A stretch of 51,125 bases of DNA from Thamnocephalis sphaerospora (taxonomy: Eukaryota; Zoopagomycota; Zoopagomycetes; Zoopagales; Sigmoideomycetaceae): assembly GCA_003614735.1 (NCBI GenBank), contig KZ992466.1, positions 1 to 51,125 of the forward strand, in the 5' to 3' direction. Shown here piece by piece: positions 1 through 11,819 of this stretch. The position numbers were made by a program, and so were the translations under genes. Below the pieces are notes generated by a model that ran no database searches, was not told where the DNA came from, and saw nothing but the letters and a program-made list of their open reading frames with translations. Each line of letters opens with the position of its first letter. The first letter of the stretch is position 1.

Positions 1-569
1 TGTGGATCAAGTGCATAGATGACAGCAGGATTCTATTAATGTTTGAACGTCGAACCGGACCAGGACGTGAGGACATGGGTTGTCTAGTGCTGATGGAGAG
101 ATCATGCAAGTATACACAGATACCACTAGAAGAGAAATGGGCCATGGATACAGCATATTTGTGGGGAGAGGTGGCGCTAACGCCTCGGGGCCACCTTCTC
201 ATCGACCAGGAAGGCAAGCCGGCGCAACTGATAAACCTGGACGATGGCACCGTGCTGCACACTTTGCCAGACTTTGGGACTGGCTACTGCCGCTTCAGCG
301 GTGTGTACTCGCTAAGGAAACTGGCTACCAACAATCCGTATGGCATCCATCCATACATTTCTTTGGCCAGCAAAGATTCCTATGCGCCCAAAAGCAACAG
401 GCTATCGCGAATCATACCTGCCAGACATACCGCTAGGAAAGCCGTGTTTTCCGTCCATAGCTATTTTGAGTGGATGGGTACACCAGCCATCATCGAACGT
501 CGCCATTCCCGGCACGCGCCCGCTTCCTCAAAAAAGCTGCGCAAGTTTATCCGCTCTATTGGATTATAA
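1..569 (+). CDS. 3' end of an unassigned protein, possibly propeller-like
   Basis: The frame is open from base 3, with no start before the window edge, and ends at TAA 567-569, so this is the C-terminal 188 or so codons of a larger gene. Codon use looks coding throughout. The piece contains short beta-strand-like turns, for example LINLDDGTVLHTLPDF, which loosely recall the C-terminal blades of the F-box/propeller genes at 18-23.5 kb. The similarity is too weak to claim homology. The tail is basic and ends KKLRKFIRSIGL. I do not recognise the family. Confidence 0.55.
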   Translation, partial: WIKCIDDSRILLMFERRTGPGREDMGCLVLMERSCKYTQIPLEEKWAMDTAYLWGEVALTPRGHLLIDQEGKPAQLINLDDGTVLHTLPDFGTGYCRFSGVYSLRKLATNNPYGIHPYISLASKDSYAPKSNRLSRIIPARHTARKAVFSVHSYFEWMGTPAIIERRHSRHAPASSKKLRKFIRSIGL

Positions 570-919
570 AGTCGACGTGCTGCTACATGCCAGGGACCGA
601 GCACACACTGATGTCAAATGGCATGTTGCATACATGAAAGACGAAATAGCGCTAGCGTATCTTTTGTACGTGCTACGCAGCAGCAGGCTGTGTCGGCTGT
701 TTATCCAGCCAAGCACTGGTAACGGCATTGGATCCAAGTCTGGTTAGCGTGCAGCGTCGTGCAATCGCTGGTTTGCGCATTGGCGCGTCACGTTGTTTGT
801 CAGGTGGGTGGTGAAAAAAAGAAAACACCACACCTGCAGAGTGATCGGTTCTTTCTTGTCGCGCCCGCCGCCATAGTCTAGACCGCCACCGTCATCGCCA
901 CCTCGCCGCCTGCTGCGCC
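570..919. other. intergenic, 5' region of RRP6
   Basis: There is no supported gene in these 350 bases. The notable element is an imperfect inverted repeat at about 801-837: CAGGTGGGTGGTG, an A-rich loop, then CACCACACCTG. It lies about 85 bases upstream of the RRP6 start and could be a promoter element or a structure in the leader. Nothing else is recognisable. Confidence 0.5.
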
Positions 920-3650
920 ATGAATCGCCGCGTGGATCCCGTCGAGAATTTCGACGAGTTTGCCAATGGATTGTTTGCCTCGCTGATTCGGTCCACGCAG
1001 CTGGCCAATGCTGTGCCCAACAGCGATGACCTTTCCTTTTATCGCATGCTCAACCGGCCGCTGGGCACTGCGCTGGACAGCTGCGGCGAGGAGATACTTG
1101 AAATGTGCAACAGTCTGCTCAAGTTCTCGGGTGCGCGGCTATCTGAGCCGTTTGAGGAGCTGGACGATGTGACCGATCGGTTTGGCGAAGTGATTGATGT
1201 GGTGGACAACCTGCTAGAGAAAGCGGTAAGCCGTATGGTTTGCGGGCGCCGCTGCCTGCTGAGCATCCAGCTGATGTGTGCAATGCCCGCGGTAGGATGT
1301 GTGCTTGGATGAGATGACCGGCAAGGCGGATAGGGCCGCAAACCGCCACGCGGCTATTGTGCAGGGCGCGCCATCTGTGGCCAAAATGTCGCAGGTATGG
1401 TGAGCACAAGCAATGTCTACCTAGCCTCTTGCTAACCTGCGATGGCCAATGATCAGTCCAATCTCGACTACCATCTTATCCACGCGCAGAATATTGTGCG
1501 GCCGCAGCTGCGATTTGGCGACACCATCGACAATAGCAACAATGTGCCGTTTGTACCCAAAATCAAGAGCAAGCCAAATGCGCAGGTGCCGCTTGGCTAT
1601 GGTGCGCCTGGCGTTACAAGTGTTCTGCTACCACTTTTTTCCTAAACTCACACTGTTCTGCGCAGGTATGCCATCAGACGCCGGTAGCGCGGTGGACGCA
1701 GCCAACAATGGCCTGCACACGCATATGAGGTCGCTTGGCCTTACCGAGGGTCTGGGCAGGTAAGCTGGCATTGACGGTGGATTGGCTTGTGCAGACGGTG
1801 TGGTCAACCTTTGCGCTATTATCTTTGCAGCGCACCCCACCCGTACGATTATGAGCTCCAGCATATCAGCTATCCCGAGAAGCTGCTGGAGATACACCCA
1901 GAGACGCCGTACACGTTGTTTGAGGACACAGACGCCATCTGGGTGGATACAACAGCGGCGCTGCAGACCATGATTGTTGAGCTCAAAAAAGCAACCGAGA
2001 TTGCAGTCGATCTTGAGGTACGCGAGGCGGCCAGCTGTTTGTTGGCTAGTATTCACACACGCTGACTACGCCATCAACCAGGCGCACGATTATCGGTCCT
2101 TCCAAGGTTTCACCTGTCTGATGCAAATTAGCACCCGTACGCAAGACTATCTGGTGGACACGCTGGCACTGCGTAGCGATCTTCACCTTATCAACGATGT
2201 CTTTACGGATCCAAAAATTACAAAGGTACTGTAACCGTGGTTCTGCGTGGCGTGTAATGCATACTGCTCACACAGACCGTCGGCCGTGCGCAGGTGTTTC
2301 ACGGTGCCGACAGCGATATTGTCTGGCTTCAGCGCGATTTTGGCGTCTATGTCGTGGGTCTTTTCGACACGTACCAGGCAGCACGTCTTCTCTGTGAGTA
2401 GCGGGTCCAGACAAGGTGTGTGCACTTGCCACTAACCTGCGTGCTTGGACTAGCATACGAGAAGCTGTCGCTGGCCTACTTGCTGAAGCGCTTTGCCAAC
2501 TTTGACGCGGACAAGCGCTACCAGCTAGCCGACTGGCGTATTCGGTATGTTAGCGATCTGAGGCTGTAACGCTGCGCATTAAAATGTTAACGCCTGTGTA
2601 CTGCAGACCGCTGCCACAGGAGATGCTCAAGTATGCCCGCTCGGATACCCACTATCTGCTCTACATCTTTGACCGGATGCGCAACGAGCTCCTGGAAAAG
2701 TCCAACCCAGAGACTAAAAATCTGCTGCATGCTACCCTGGATCGCTCGCAAGAGACGGCACTCAAGCGGTACGAAAAGGAGATGTACGACGCAGAGCATG
2801 GCGAAGGTCCAGGTGGCTGGCGCAATCTGCTCTCCAAGTGGAACCGTGCCATGAATGCACAGCAGGTGAGTGGACAAGCGGCAGGCAAGCGGCAGATTGG
2901 CACCAGCTAATGCGTATCTGGCATAGCTGGAGGTCTTCAAGGCGCTGCACGCGTGGCGTGATCGTACGGCACGCGACGAGGACGAAAGTGTCCGGTAGGT
3001 TTGAAATGCGATTTCGCGTGGGCGCTTGTATTTCAGCCGTGCAGCGCCTTACACCCTGTATGGCATGTAGATATGTGCTGCCCAACCACATGCTGTTCAC
3101 GCTTGCCGAGCGCATGCCGTCCGAGGCTGCGGGTGTGATCGGCTGCTGCTCGCCCATTCCGCCGCTGGTACGCATGTACGCCTCTGATCTGGCGCAGGTT
3201 ATCCAGTACGCGCGCGAGGACGCCGACCGACACCTCGCAAGCAAGGCAGCCCAGGTGCGCGAGCAGGTGGAGGCAGATGCCAAAAAGGTGGCTGCACACA
3301 TACGCTTTGGAGATGCAGCAGTCAGCGGCACAGGTGAGTACATACAAGCGACGGCATGAGCGTATGCAGGACCATAGCGCTAACAAACTTGTTTCGCGCG
3401 GCTAGACCGGGCACTTGCGGATCTCGCGCCCATCGATATCGACATGAAGCTGCCAGATGTGTCGGCCATTACAGCGGCCAAGTCGGCGCTATTTGGCGGC
3501 CAGAATGTGACCTGGGGTGTTGCTCGTCTGGAAGGCAAGGGCGCGGATGCCATCCATGCGGCTATTACCACAGGCGTATTTGGCGATTTGCCAGCCTATG
3601 AATTCGTTAGTGCCAGTGAAAACGACTGGACGCAGGTCAGCCGGCGGTAA
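920..3650 (+). CDS. RRP6: RRP6/EXOSC10 nuclear exosome 3'-5' exonuclease
   Basis: DEDD-Y family 3'-5' exoribonuclease of the nuclear exosome, which trims rRNA, snRNA and snoRNA precursors and degrades aberrant RNA. I read 12 exons: 920-1225, 1296-1394, 1457-1601, 1666-1759, 1831-2017, 2082-2225, 2294-2393, 2454-2544, 2607-2865, 2927-2994, 3071-3333 and 3406-3650. All phases join and give 666 residues, close to yeast Rrp6. Order of domains: an N-terminal PMC2NT-like Rrp47-binding helix region, the exonuclease domain, then an HRDC domain (around [18 protein letters not shown]). The catalytic set is visible: D and E in AVDLEAHDYRSF, D in [15 protein letters not shown], and Y and D in [12 protein letters not shown]. 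The C-terminal tail after HRDC is short. The gene converges on the CaMKI-like kinase, with about 210 bases between the stops. Confidence 0.95.
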
Positions 3651-3859
3651 GCAAGCGGTGCTGGTGGTCGAGTACAAGTAAAATGTGCTGCTATGAGTGA
3701 GACTATCGTGCCATCATTTCACTCGTGCTGCAGTGGTTCATGGCACACGCCTGCGCCTGTTACTGATACAATAGCGTAAGCGCCAGTTTAATATCTTCAG
3801 CACTGACTATTGGACTGCAACGATGCGCTCCTGTATGCAGGATGCCAGCAAACGTGGAC

Positions 3860-5545
<1,686 letters not shown>

Positions 5546-6067
5546 TGGTGCTTGAGTAGTATGTGCAGCTGCAGAAAGTGAGGTGACAGCGACCGTAGCA
5601 GTGGCGGCCGTAGAGGGCTATGCATCGCAGCGCAGCATGTATGCGTAAGCATGGTTTGGATGAATTCAGCTTGCCGGCATCTAAGCTGGCGGCGCCAAGT
5701 ACGCGAGATGACTGCTTACCAACAATGAGCCAGCGGGCCAACGGTCAGGCAGACTTGCAGGCAGGGAAGATAGACGCGTAGATCGCGGCAGAAGAAGCAG
5801 CAGCGTTGGTGGATGTATACAAAGGCCATCCGTGATGCAACGCCTACGGAAATAGATATGACGACAACACCGCAACCTATGAGGCGGATATTATAATGCC
5901 GACACTGGCGGAGCGCAAAACACGCGTAGACATGCGCCAAATTCAGCTGGCGGTGGAGCGCAGAGCACGATGAGGTGAAAAGATGGCTTTATAGTAGTGC
6001 ACAGGGGCACGGATCGCTAGGCCAAGTAGGCCATAGCGCAGACAGCCAAGATGCAGGCAAGTCGCGC
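5546..6067. other. intergenic, 5' side of the kinase and 3' side of the collagen-like gene
   Basis: About 520 bases with no supported gene. It must hold the kinase promoter and leader, and the polyadenylation region of the collagen-like gene. The short open frames here show no family resemblance. Confidence 0.4.
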
Positions 6068-7351
6068 TTAGTACGCTCTGTTGTAATAATTGCCGCTGCT
6101 GTTGCTACCGCCACTGCCGCCAGCACTACCGCTTGGCGGATTGCCGCCGTTTGGTGTGTTGCCACCGCTGCCAGCAGCACCGCCGTCAATGCTACTGCCT
6201 GGCGTGCCCGGCGTGCTTGGTGTACTCGGGACACCCGGAGTTACCGACACACAGCTGCCATCGCTCTTCATGGCTGTACCAATTGAGCAACCACCGAACG
6301 GCGTTCCTGGGGTGCTTGGGGAACCCGGAGTTCCCGGAGTGCTCGGAGTTGCCGGCACACAGTTACCGCTAGCGTTCATGGCCATGTCGCTTGGGCAGCC
6401 GGTAGATGGAGAGGCTGGAGTACCCGGTGAGCCCGGTGAGCCCGACGATCCTGGTGCACCTGGAGTGCTCGGAGCGCCTGGGGAACCTGGAGAACCTGGA
6501 GCATTCGGAGTTGTCGGCACGCAGCTGCCACTGGTATTCCTGACCGTACCGCTTGGGCAGCCACCAGATGATGATCCTGGAGCATCTGGAGTACCCGGAG
6601 CACCTGGAGTGCCCGGAGTGCCTGGAGTACCTGGAGTTGCTGGTAGACAGTAACCGCTGGAGTTTTGGGCCATGCCGCTTGGGCAGCCGCCGGATGATGA
6701 GCCTGGAGTGCCCGGAGTGCCTGGCGAACCTGGAGTACCCGGTGCACCCGGTGTTGCCGGAACACCTGGAGCACCCGGAGTACCTGGCACGCCCGGAGCC
6801 GCCGGCACACCTGGAGCTGCTGGAACTCCTGGAGTCGCCGGAACACCTGGAGCACCCGGAGTACCCGGTACACCTGGCGTGGCCGGCACACCCGGAGCTC
6901 CCGGAACACCCGGAGCTCCCGGAACGCCTGGGGCTGCTGGCACGCCTGGCGTGGCTGGTACGCCCGGCACTCCCGGCACTCCCGGCGTGGCCGGCACGCC
7001 TGGAGCACCCGGAACACCTGGTGCCGCTGGCACGCCTGGTGTGGCCGGCACGCCTGGAGCACCCGGCACGCCCGGCGTGGCTGGTACGCCCGGAGCGCCT
7101 GGAACACCCGGACCTGCTGGTACACCTGGAGTCGCGCAGCAGCCACCGCCCATGAGGCCCATGAGCGGTGACATGAGACCGCAGAGAGAGCCAAAAGTGC
7201 GCCGACACTTGGTCGTGCTGCACGAGCTATAGCTGCCCATGCAGAAAGTCCGGCGACGCAGTTGCGGAAGACCGTCAACGTCGGGGGTCAGCATCGCGCC
7301 CAAAAGGGCGGATGTGACGACGATAGCCATCGTGGTAGCCTGAAAACGCAT
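6068..7351 (-). CDS. secreted collagen-like Gly/Ala-x-Pro repeat protein with Cys modules
   Basis: Single-exon frame of 427 residues. The N-terminus [20 protein letters not shown] is a plausible signal peptide. A Cys-rich head (residues about 37-73, ending GGGCC) follows. Next come about 150 residues of Pro-ending triplets such as GVP, ATP, GAP and AAP, where position 1 is Gly or Ala, so it is not a strict Gly-X-Y collagen. The second half has four small modules of the form C-x(11)-C ([52 protein letters not shown]), separated by Pro/Gly/Ser/Thr linkers. The tail is Gly/Ser/Asn-rich and ends GNYYNRAY. There is no GPI-type hydrophobic tail or transmembrane segment. Inferred role: extracellular matrix, spore wall or cell wall. 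Repeat number is probably polymorphic. Confidence 0.8.
   Translation of the reverse strand: MRFQATTMAIVVTSALLGAMLTPDVDGLPQLRRRTFCMGSYSSCSTTKCRRTFGSLCGLMSPLMGLMGGGCCATPGVPAGPGVPGAPGVPATPGVPGAPGVPATPGVPAAPGVPGAPGVPATPGVPGVPGVPATPGVPAAPGVPGAPGVPGAPGVPATPGVPGTPGAPGVPATPGVPAAPGVPAAPGVPGTPGAPGVPATPGAPGTPGSPGTPGTPGSSSGGCPSGMAQNSSGYCLPATPGTPGTPGTPGAPGTPDAPGSSSGGCPSGTVRNTSGSCVPTTPNAPGSPGSPGAPSTPGAPGSSGSPGSPGTPASPSTGCPSDMAMNASGNCVPATPSTPGTPGSPSTPGTPFGGCSIGTAMKSDGSCVSVTPGVPSTPSTPGTPGSSIDGGAAGSGGNTPNGGNPPSGSAGGSGGSNSSGNYYNRAY
6600..7140 (-). repeat. tandem Gly/Ala-x-Pro coding repeat
   Basis: GGN-NNN-CCN-type 9-base units run through the first half of the collagen-like gene. Since GGN and CCN are reverse complements, the opposite strand also encodes Gly-x-Pro repeats (open frame 6672-7232 on +). 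Several other frames also stay open, so those frames are by-products, not genes. Confidence 0.8.
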
Positions 7352-8950
7352 ACTGGTGGTTGGTAGTGACCGGATTGCAACGGTAGCTAGTGATGCTGTA
7401 AAATGCAGTAATATCGGACCTGTCGTAGACTTGGATCGAGGTGAGAGTGCAATTGCTAGGCCAGCCTAGAGCGAGCGTAAGAGCTCCTGGTTGATGCTTG
7501 CAGGATGGTTAATACGTTGTCAGTGATGTGATGAGAGCGTCAGCGTTGTATTGGCTCCTTCTTATAGCAGAGCCTCAAGGCGATGTGATGCGAGAAGCTG
7601 ACTTGAGTCGCTGATCAGCATGCATGTGTGTGTCAGGCGCGATGGTAAGCGATCCATACGCAAAAGTCTGGTCTAATACATTGTCGTATCACGGCAACAT
7701 TGAAAGGCCACGACTGCGTTTCATCCTCCACACCTACGGTCTACGGAAAGCATGTTAGCACATGCTGAGCAGAGGCCATCATGGGGTTTCGCAAGCGTGT
7801 TTGAATACACAAGCAGGACATGTAAAAATAGCCAGTAGTGCACTCGCTGAAGTTTTAGTGCGACATGCTAATGTGCTGTTGCGTGCGGAGAACGTTCAGC
7901 CTGTGGAGTACCGGTGGAGAGGCCCCGATAGCTGGCGACACCATCGTATGGACAAAGGGACTGGATGTTTGCAGCAAGTGGCACCGCTTTCCTTCCAGCA
8001 AGAAATAGCACGCAGAATATCTTTATGCGGGACCAAGCAGCAAAGTGTGTCTGATGGATCTAATGCTGATAAAGAAACGCCTAGCATAGCATTCGGTCGA
8101 CTGTTTCCGCGCAGTCAACCAGAGGTTGAATAATGCAGGCTACACGAAGATAGGTTCATAGATGATGGTATGCGTTCGTTGTCGAGACAGTCTCAAGATA
8201 CAAGAGGTGTACTGTAAATGGTTGTATGGAGTCAGCGCGTAGCCACAGGTTAAAGGCGTGTGCTATCGCACGTAGCAGACTATGAGCAAACATGGGAGAC
8301 GTTGTTTGTCGTTTAGGCAGGCTGACAGAGAATAGCGTAGCCGCACCGGCGAGTACGCAAAGGCGGCTGCATGATGCGACAGCACATTGGTGCAGCCATA
8401 ACACAGGCCGGTAAGGTGTTTGCTACCTCCGCTATTGTAGCAATGTACACCAACCAGTTTCATCGCTATGCTTGTTTTAGAGCGGTTTTTGGCAGGGGCA
8501 GAGAATGAACCATAGGCGACAGCGCCTTTCAGGCGCTCAAGGCCGCTCAGATGCGCCTGCGTTTAGCGCTGACAAGGTATGCCGAAAGGCAGGATCGCCG
8601 CCACCACGCTGCTGTTCTACATGTCTCAGGCCATCCCCTGTTGCGTGCTATACTTGGTTGCCGACCGTTGTTATGCTGAACAGGCTATTGCAACGACCAG
8701 CAGAATGCACCAAGCACGTCAAGCACGCGAAATTCTGTCGAGTAGAGGCTGGGCAGGTCTACCAAGCGCAGATAATCTGGTTGCCGCATCGTGTCCATCC
8801 CACTTGAATCGGCACATGCCACACTGCCATAGCCGGACGAAAAAAGTTTAATGCCCCTGTGGATAGGCCAATTGGAGGTGTAAGCCGGCGCATGGCCACA
8901 AAATATAGGAAATGCAAAAGAAGCGGATAATACCGATGACGAGTGACGCG
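7352..8950. other. 1.6-kb stretch without a recognised gene
   Basis: Contains the promoter of the collagen-like gene on its left and the 3' flank of kinesin-13 on its right. The longest open frame (7762-8133, +, 123 codons) has no signature, no consistent codon bias and no splice-supported extension that I could see. I make no gene call here. Confidence 0.4.
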
Positions 8951-11819
8951 CTAGATGCTAGCATCGGATGTAACAGACGCGGCGGGTACAACCATGGCCT
9001 CGGCCACCATCTGCATCATGGATACGGCCGTGCGGCTGTTGGTGTCAGCCGAGGTCGGCGGCGTCGACAGATGCTTGGTGGCGTCGTTGGCAGGCAACAG
9101 ACCAACCGCAGCTAGCATTGTCTGCTGCTGGTACTCTGTCGCAAGCTCGCTCCGTCGGCGCTCGGCCACCGCTGTGAGCGCATTGGTAATAGCCTGTCCC
9201 TCGCGTAGCAGCGCTTCTAGCTGGGCCAGGTAGGCGCTCTGGTCGACGCGGCCAAACCGCGCTGCCTGAAGCAGCTTGTAAGACGCATCGTGAACACGCT
9301 CGCGGTTGTCCAGCGCCCAGCGGTGGCAGCGCAACAGAGCATCCAGCGCGGGGTCACCGGTGGGCCGCAGTGAATCAGGCAGCAGATCTTCGTCTGGATC
9401 CGGCGTGTAGAGTACCTTGGCTCCGATTTCACCGCTGTCTGGGAGCGGCGTGGCCTCTCCCAAGCGCTGCCAGTCCTCTAGCGTTGGCTCCGGCTCCGGC
9501 TCCGGCTCTAGCTCGGTGTTTGAAAGACTATCGTGACTCTGTCGATGCATGTCGCCAAACATGCTTTCAGTGTCGCCAACCAGACTTTCGCCGGCCATGC
9601 TGCTCGTGTCATCTAGATCAAAGAGGTCCACATCTCCGTCTTCATCTTCGTCGTCGTCGTCGTCGTCGTCCATGTAGGTGCCATCGCCTTCCACCTCTTC
9701 TTCGACCTCCATCTCCACTTCCACCTCCTCTTCCTCGTTGTTGGCATTGATGCGGCGCACCAGACGGCGCACCATCCGACGGCGCGTCCGCTTCCGGCGA
9801 CGCACGCGAATAGTTTTGACGCGACGAGCGTAGCGTAGCGTGTTGGCCGTGTGCTCTACACTGCCAGACGCTGGTGAGATGCAGGCAATCACTGCAGTGC
9901 GCGCTTCCGGACTAATAAGCGAGTCCTTGAGCACCAGCGTCAACTGCGACGCGCGGAACGGCACGTGGCCTAGATGTGGCGCCATGGTAGCTGTTACGCC
10001 TGCCGGACCAGCCAACGTGGCTGATGTGGCAACGGACACGGCCGACAGCGCTGGTGAGTGCGGTGGCACCAGGCCATTAGGCGAAAGCGTTCCATCGCGT
10101 CCAACATCATCCGCATGGCTGGCAAAGATGTCGCCCTGTGTGAGCGACCCGTCATTGTCAAGGGCCGGATCCTTGCTCGGAGCCGGCAGTTTGACCGCAC
10201 TCATCCGGCTAAGCGCACGGATGCATTCCTTGAGCGCCAACAGACTTCGGTTGATGCCACCGCCCTCGACGCGCTCTTTGATACTGGCATCCTTGGTTTC
10301 CGCCGCACGCTCGCTACCAGCCAGATCAACCAGACTAAACTTGGCGTAAATGCGACGCTTACGCCGGCCGTCCGACATGCGACCTTCCAGCTCTTCACAC
10401 AGCGCCAGCTGCACGACAGCGTGACTACGGGACGCGGCAGCATTCAGGCCGGTAGTGCCAACGGTACGGTCCAGGCTGCCCAGCCGAATGAGCTCGAGCG
10501 CCTCCTCTGGCGAATCAATGATCACCTCGCGCAGTCCTACCATGCGCGAGCGGCCATGGCGGTCAGAGCGTAGCGTGCAGCGTGCACGCGACTGAAGCAG
10601 ATCGTGAATTCGGTTTTGGTGGATCTCAAAGAAGCACAGAAACGGTACAAGCCGAATGCGCGACTTCATCTGCTCAACCAGCGCAAAAAGATCGCGTACG
10701 ACTCTTTCGTGTACGCCAACCACGTTGGCTGGCGGCGTTTGCGCGCGTGCCACCGTGCCTTGGCCGTTAGTGTGACCATGGCCGTGCCCGTGGCCGTGTC
10801 CATGTCCATGCCCGTGCGCTTGACTGGCGCGCGTATGCATACCGTCGCTGCCAAACATGGTGTGTGTTTTGCCGCTTCCGGTCTGGCCATAGCCAAACAG
10901 CGTGACGCGTGCGCCCGGATTCATCATTGCGCGCACCAGCGGCTCCACCGCAGTGGTGTACACCTGGTCGTTGTCGTTGCTGGCGTCAAACACATCGTCG
11001 AATCGGAAAGTGTGCGTGTCCATGCCCATGCGCGCGCGCTGGTCAAAACGCTCCATGCGCGTCTTTGGCTCGTGCAAGAAGAGACGTGCATACGGCTGCT
11101 TGGCCGTTGGCCGCTGGCCCACCGTTGCGATTTCGTATTGGCTCGTTGCGATTTCTGCCCACGTGAAACAGGCGGAAATAGCGCAGCGGACGATAAGCAA
11201 ATGCGTCTACGGCGGCAGCTGCACTGTCCCACCGACACTTACCTCGCTGGTTCATTGGCCGCACACGCACGTACACCTTGATGCGCTGGTTCTCCTCGGC
11301 CAGCGTTTCGCCATCTCCGGCGCCAATGCCCAGCGCAGCCGTGTCCTCATCGCCAAAGTTGCCGCGTGCCACCCGCTCCATGAGCCGGCGCTGCTGTGCC
11401 TCGCGCCACTCGCCAATGATCTGCTCGTACACCTGCGCGTACTCGGCTGCAATCTCCTCGGTACGACGATTGAGCTGTCGGCGAGTTTCCGCTGCACGCG
11501 CATGCCGGTCCTCACGCGTTTGCCGCATCCGCTCGGTGTTGGGACGCATGCTCGGCGTGGGCGAGGGGCAAGTCGACCGGTCATGGCTGCCTGTATGCAG
11601 CGACGTTGACGATGCATTGTGATGCAGACTGTGCGTATAGAGCGACGTGGAGGATGCGTTGGCGTGAAGTCCGCCGCTGTGCGGAAATAGCCCGCCGCTG
11701 GCCGCCGGCTGCTCTAGCGTACGTGAACGCGCAGGACGCGTGCCGTTTGCGGTGGCCGTACCGCTGTTGCTAATGTTGCGCGGACGTATTCCCGGCGCCG
11801 ACGTCTTTCTGGCCGACAA
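8951..11819 (-). CDS. kinesin-13 family microtubule-depolymerising motor
   Basis: Two exons, 11243-11819 and 8951-11154, with an 88-nt intron in phase 1, give 926 residues. Layout: low-complexity N-terminus, a charged helical neck (about 105-165), then an internal motor domain. Motifs: RIKVYVRVRPMNQR, LFGYGQTGSGKTHTMFG (P-loop), NAAASRSHAVV (switch I), LVDLAGSERA (switch II), and LLALKECIRALS with the kinesin-13 KEC signature. The HEPK stretch in loop 2 matches kinesin-13, although the KVD finger reads R-M-E. Two insertions break the motor: a His-Gly repeat in loop 5 and about 79 residues in loop 12. After the motor come an Arg-rich block, a long Glu/Asp tract and a C-terminal helical region. 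The family depolymerises microtubule ends during mitosis and is rare in Dikarya, so its presence hints at an early-diverging lineage. Confidence 0.92.
10773..10818 (-). repeat. His-Gly coding microsatellite in kinesin loop 5
   Basis: Hexanucleotide-like CAYGGN units encode AHGHGHGHGHGHGHGH directly after the P-loop. Codons vary (CAC/CAT, GGC/GGA/GGG/GGT), so the repeat is not a recent perfect expansion. Confidence 0.8.

Noticed and set aside
6672-7232. Plus-strand collagen-like frame of 186 codons
   Set aside because: It is the reverse complement of the minus-strand repeat. The minus frame has a signal peptide, Cys modules and a complete end; the plus frame has none.
7762-8133. 123-codon frame between the collagen-like and kinesin genes
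   Set aside because: No family resemblance, no splice context, average length for a chance frame.
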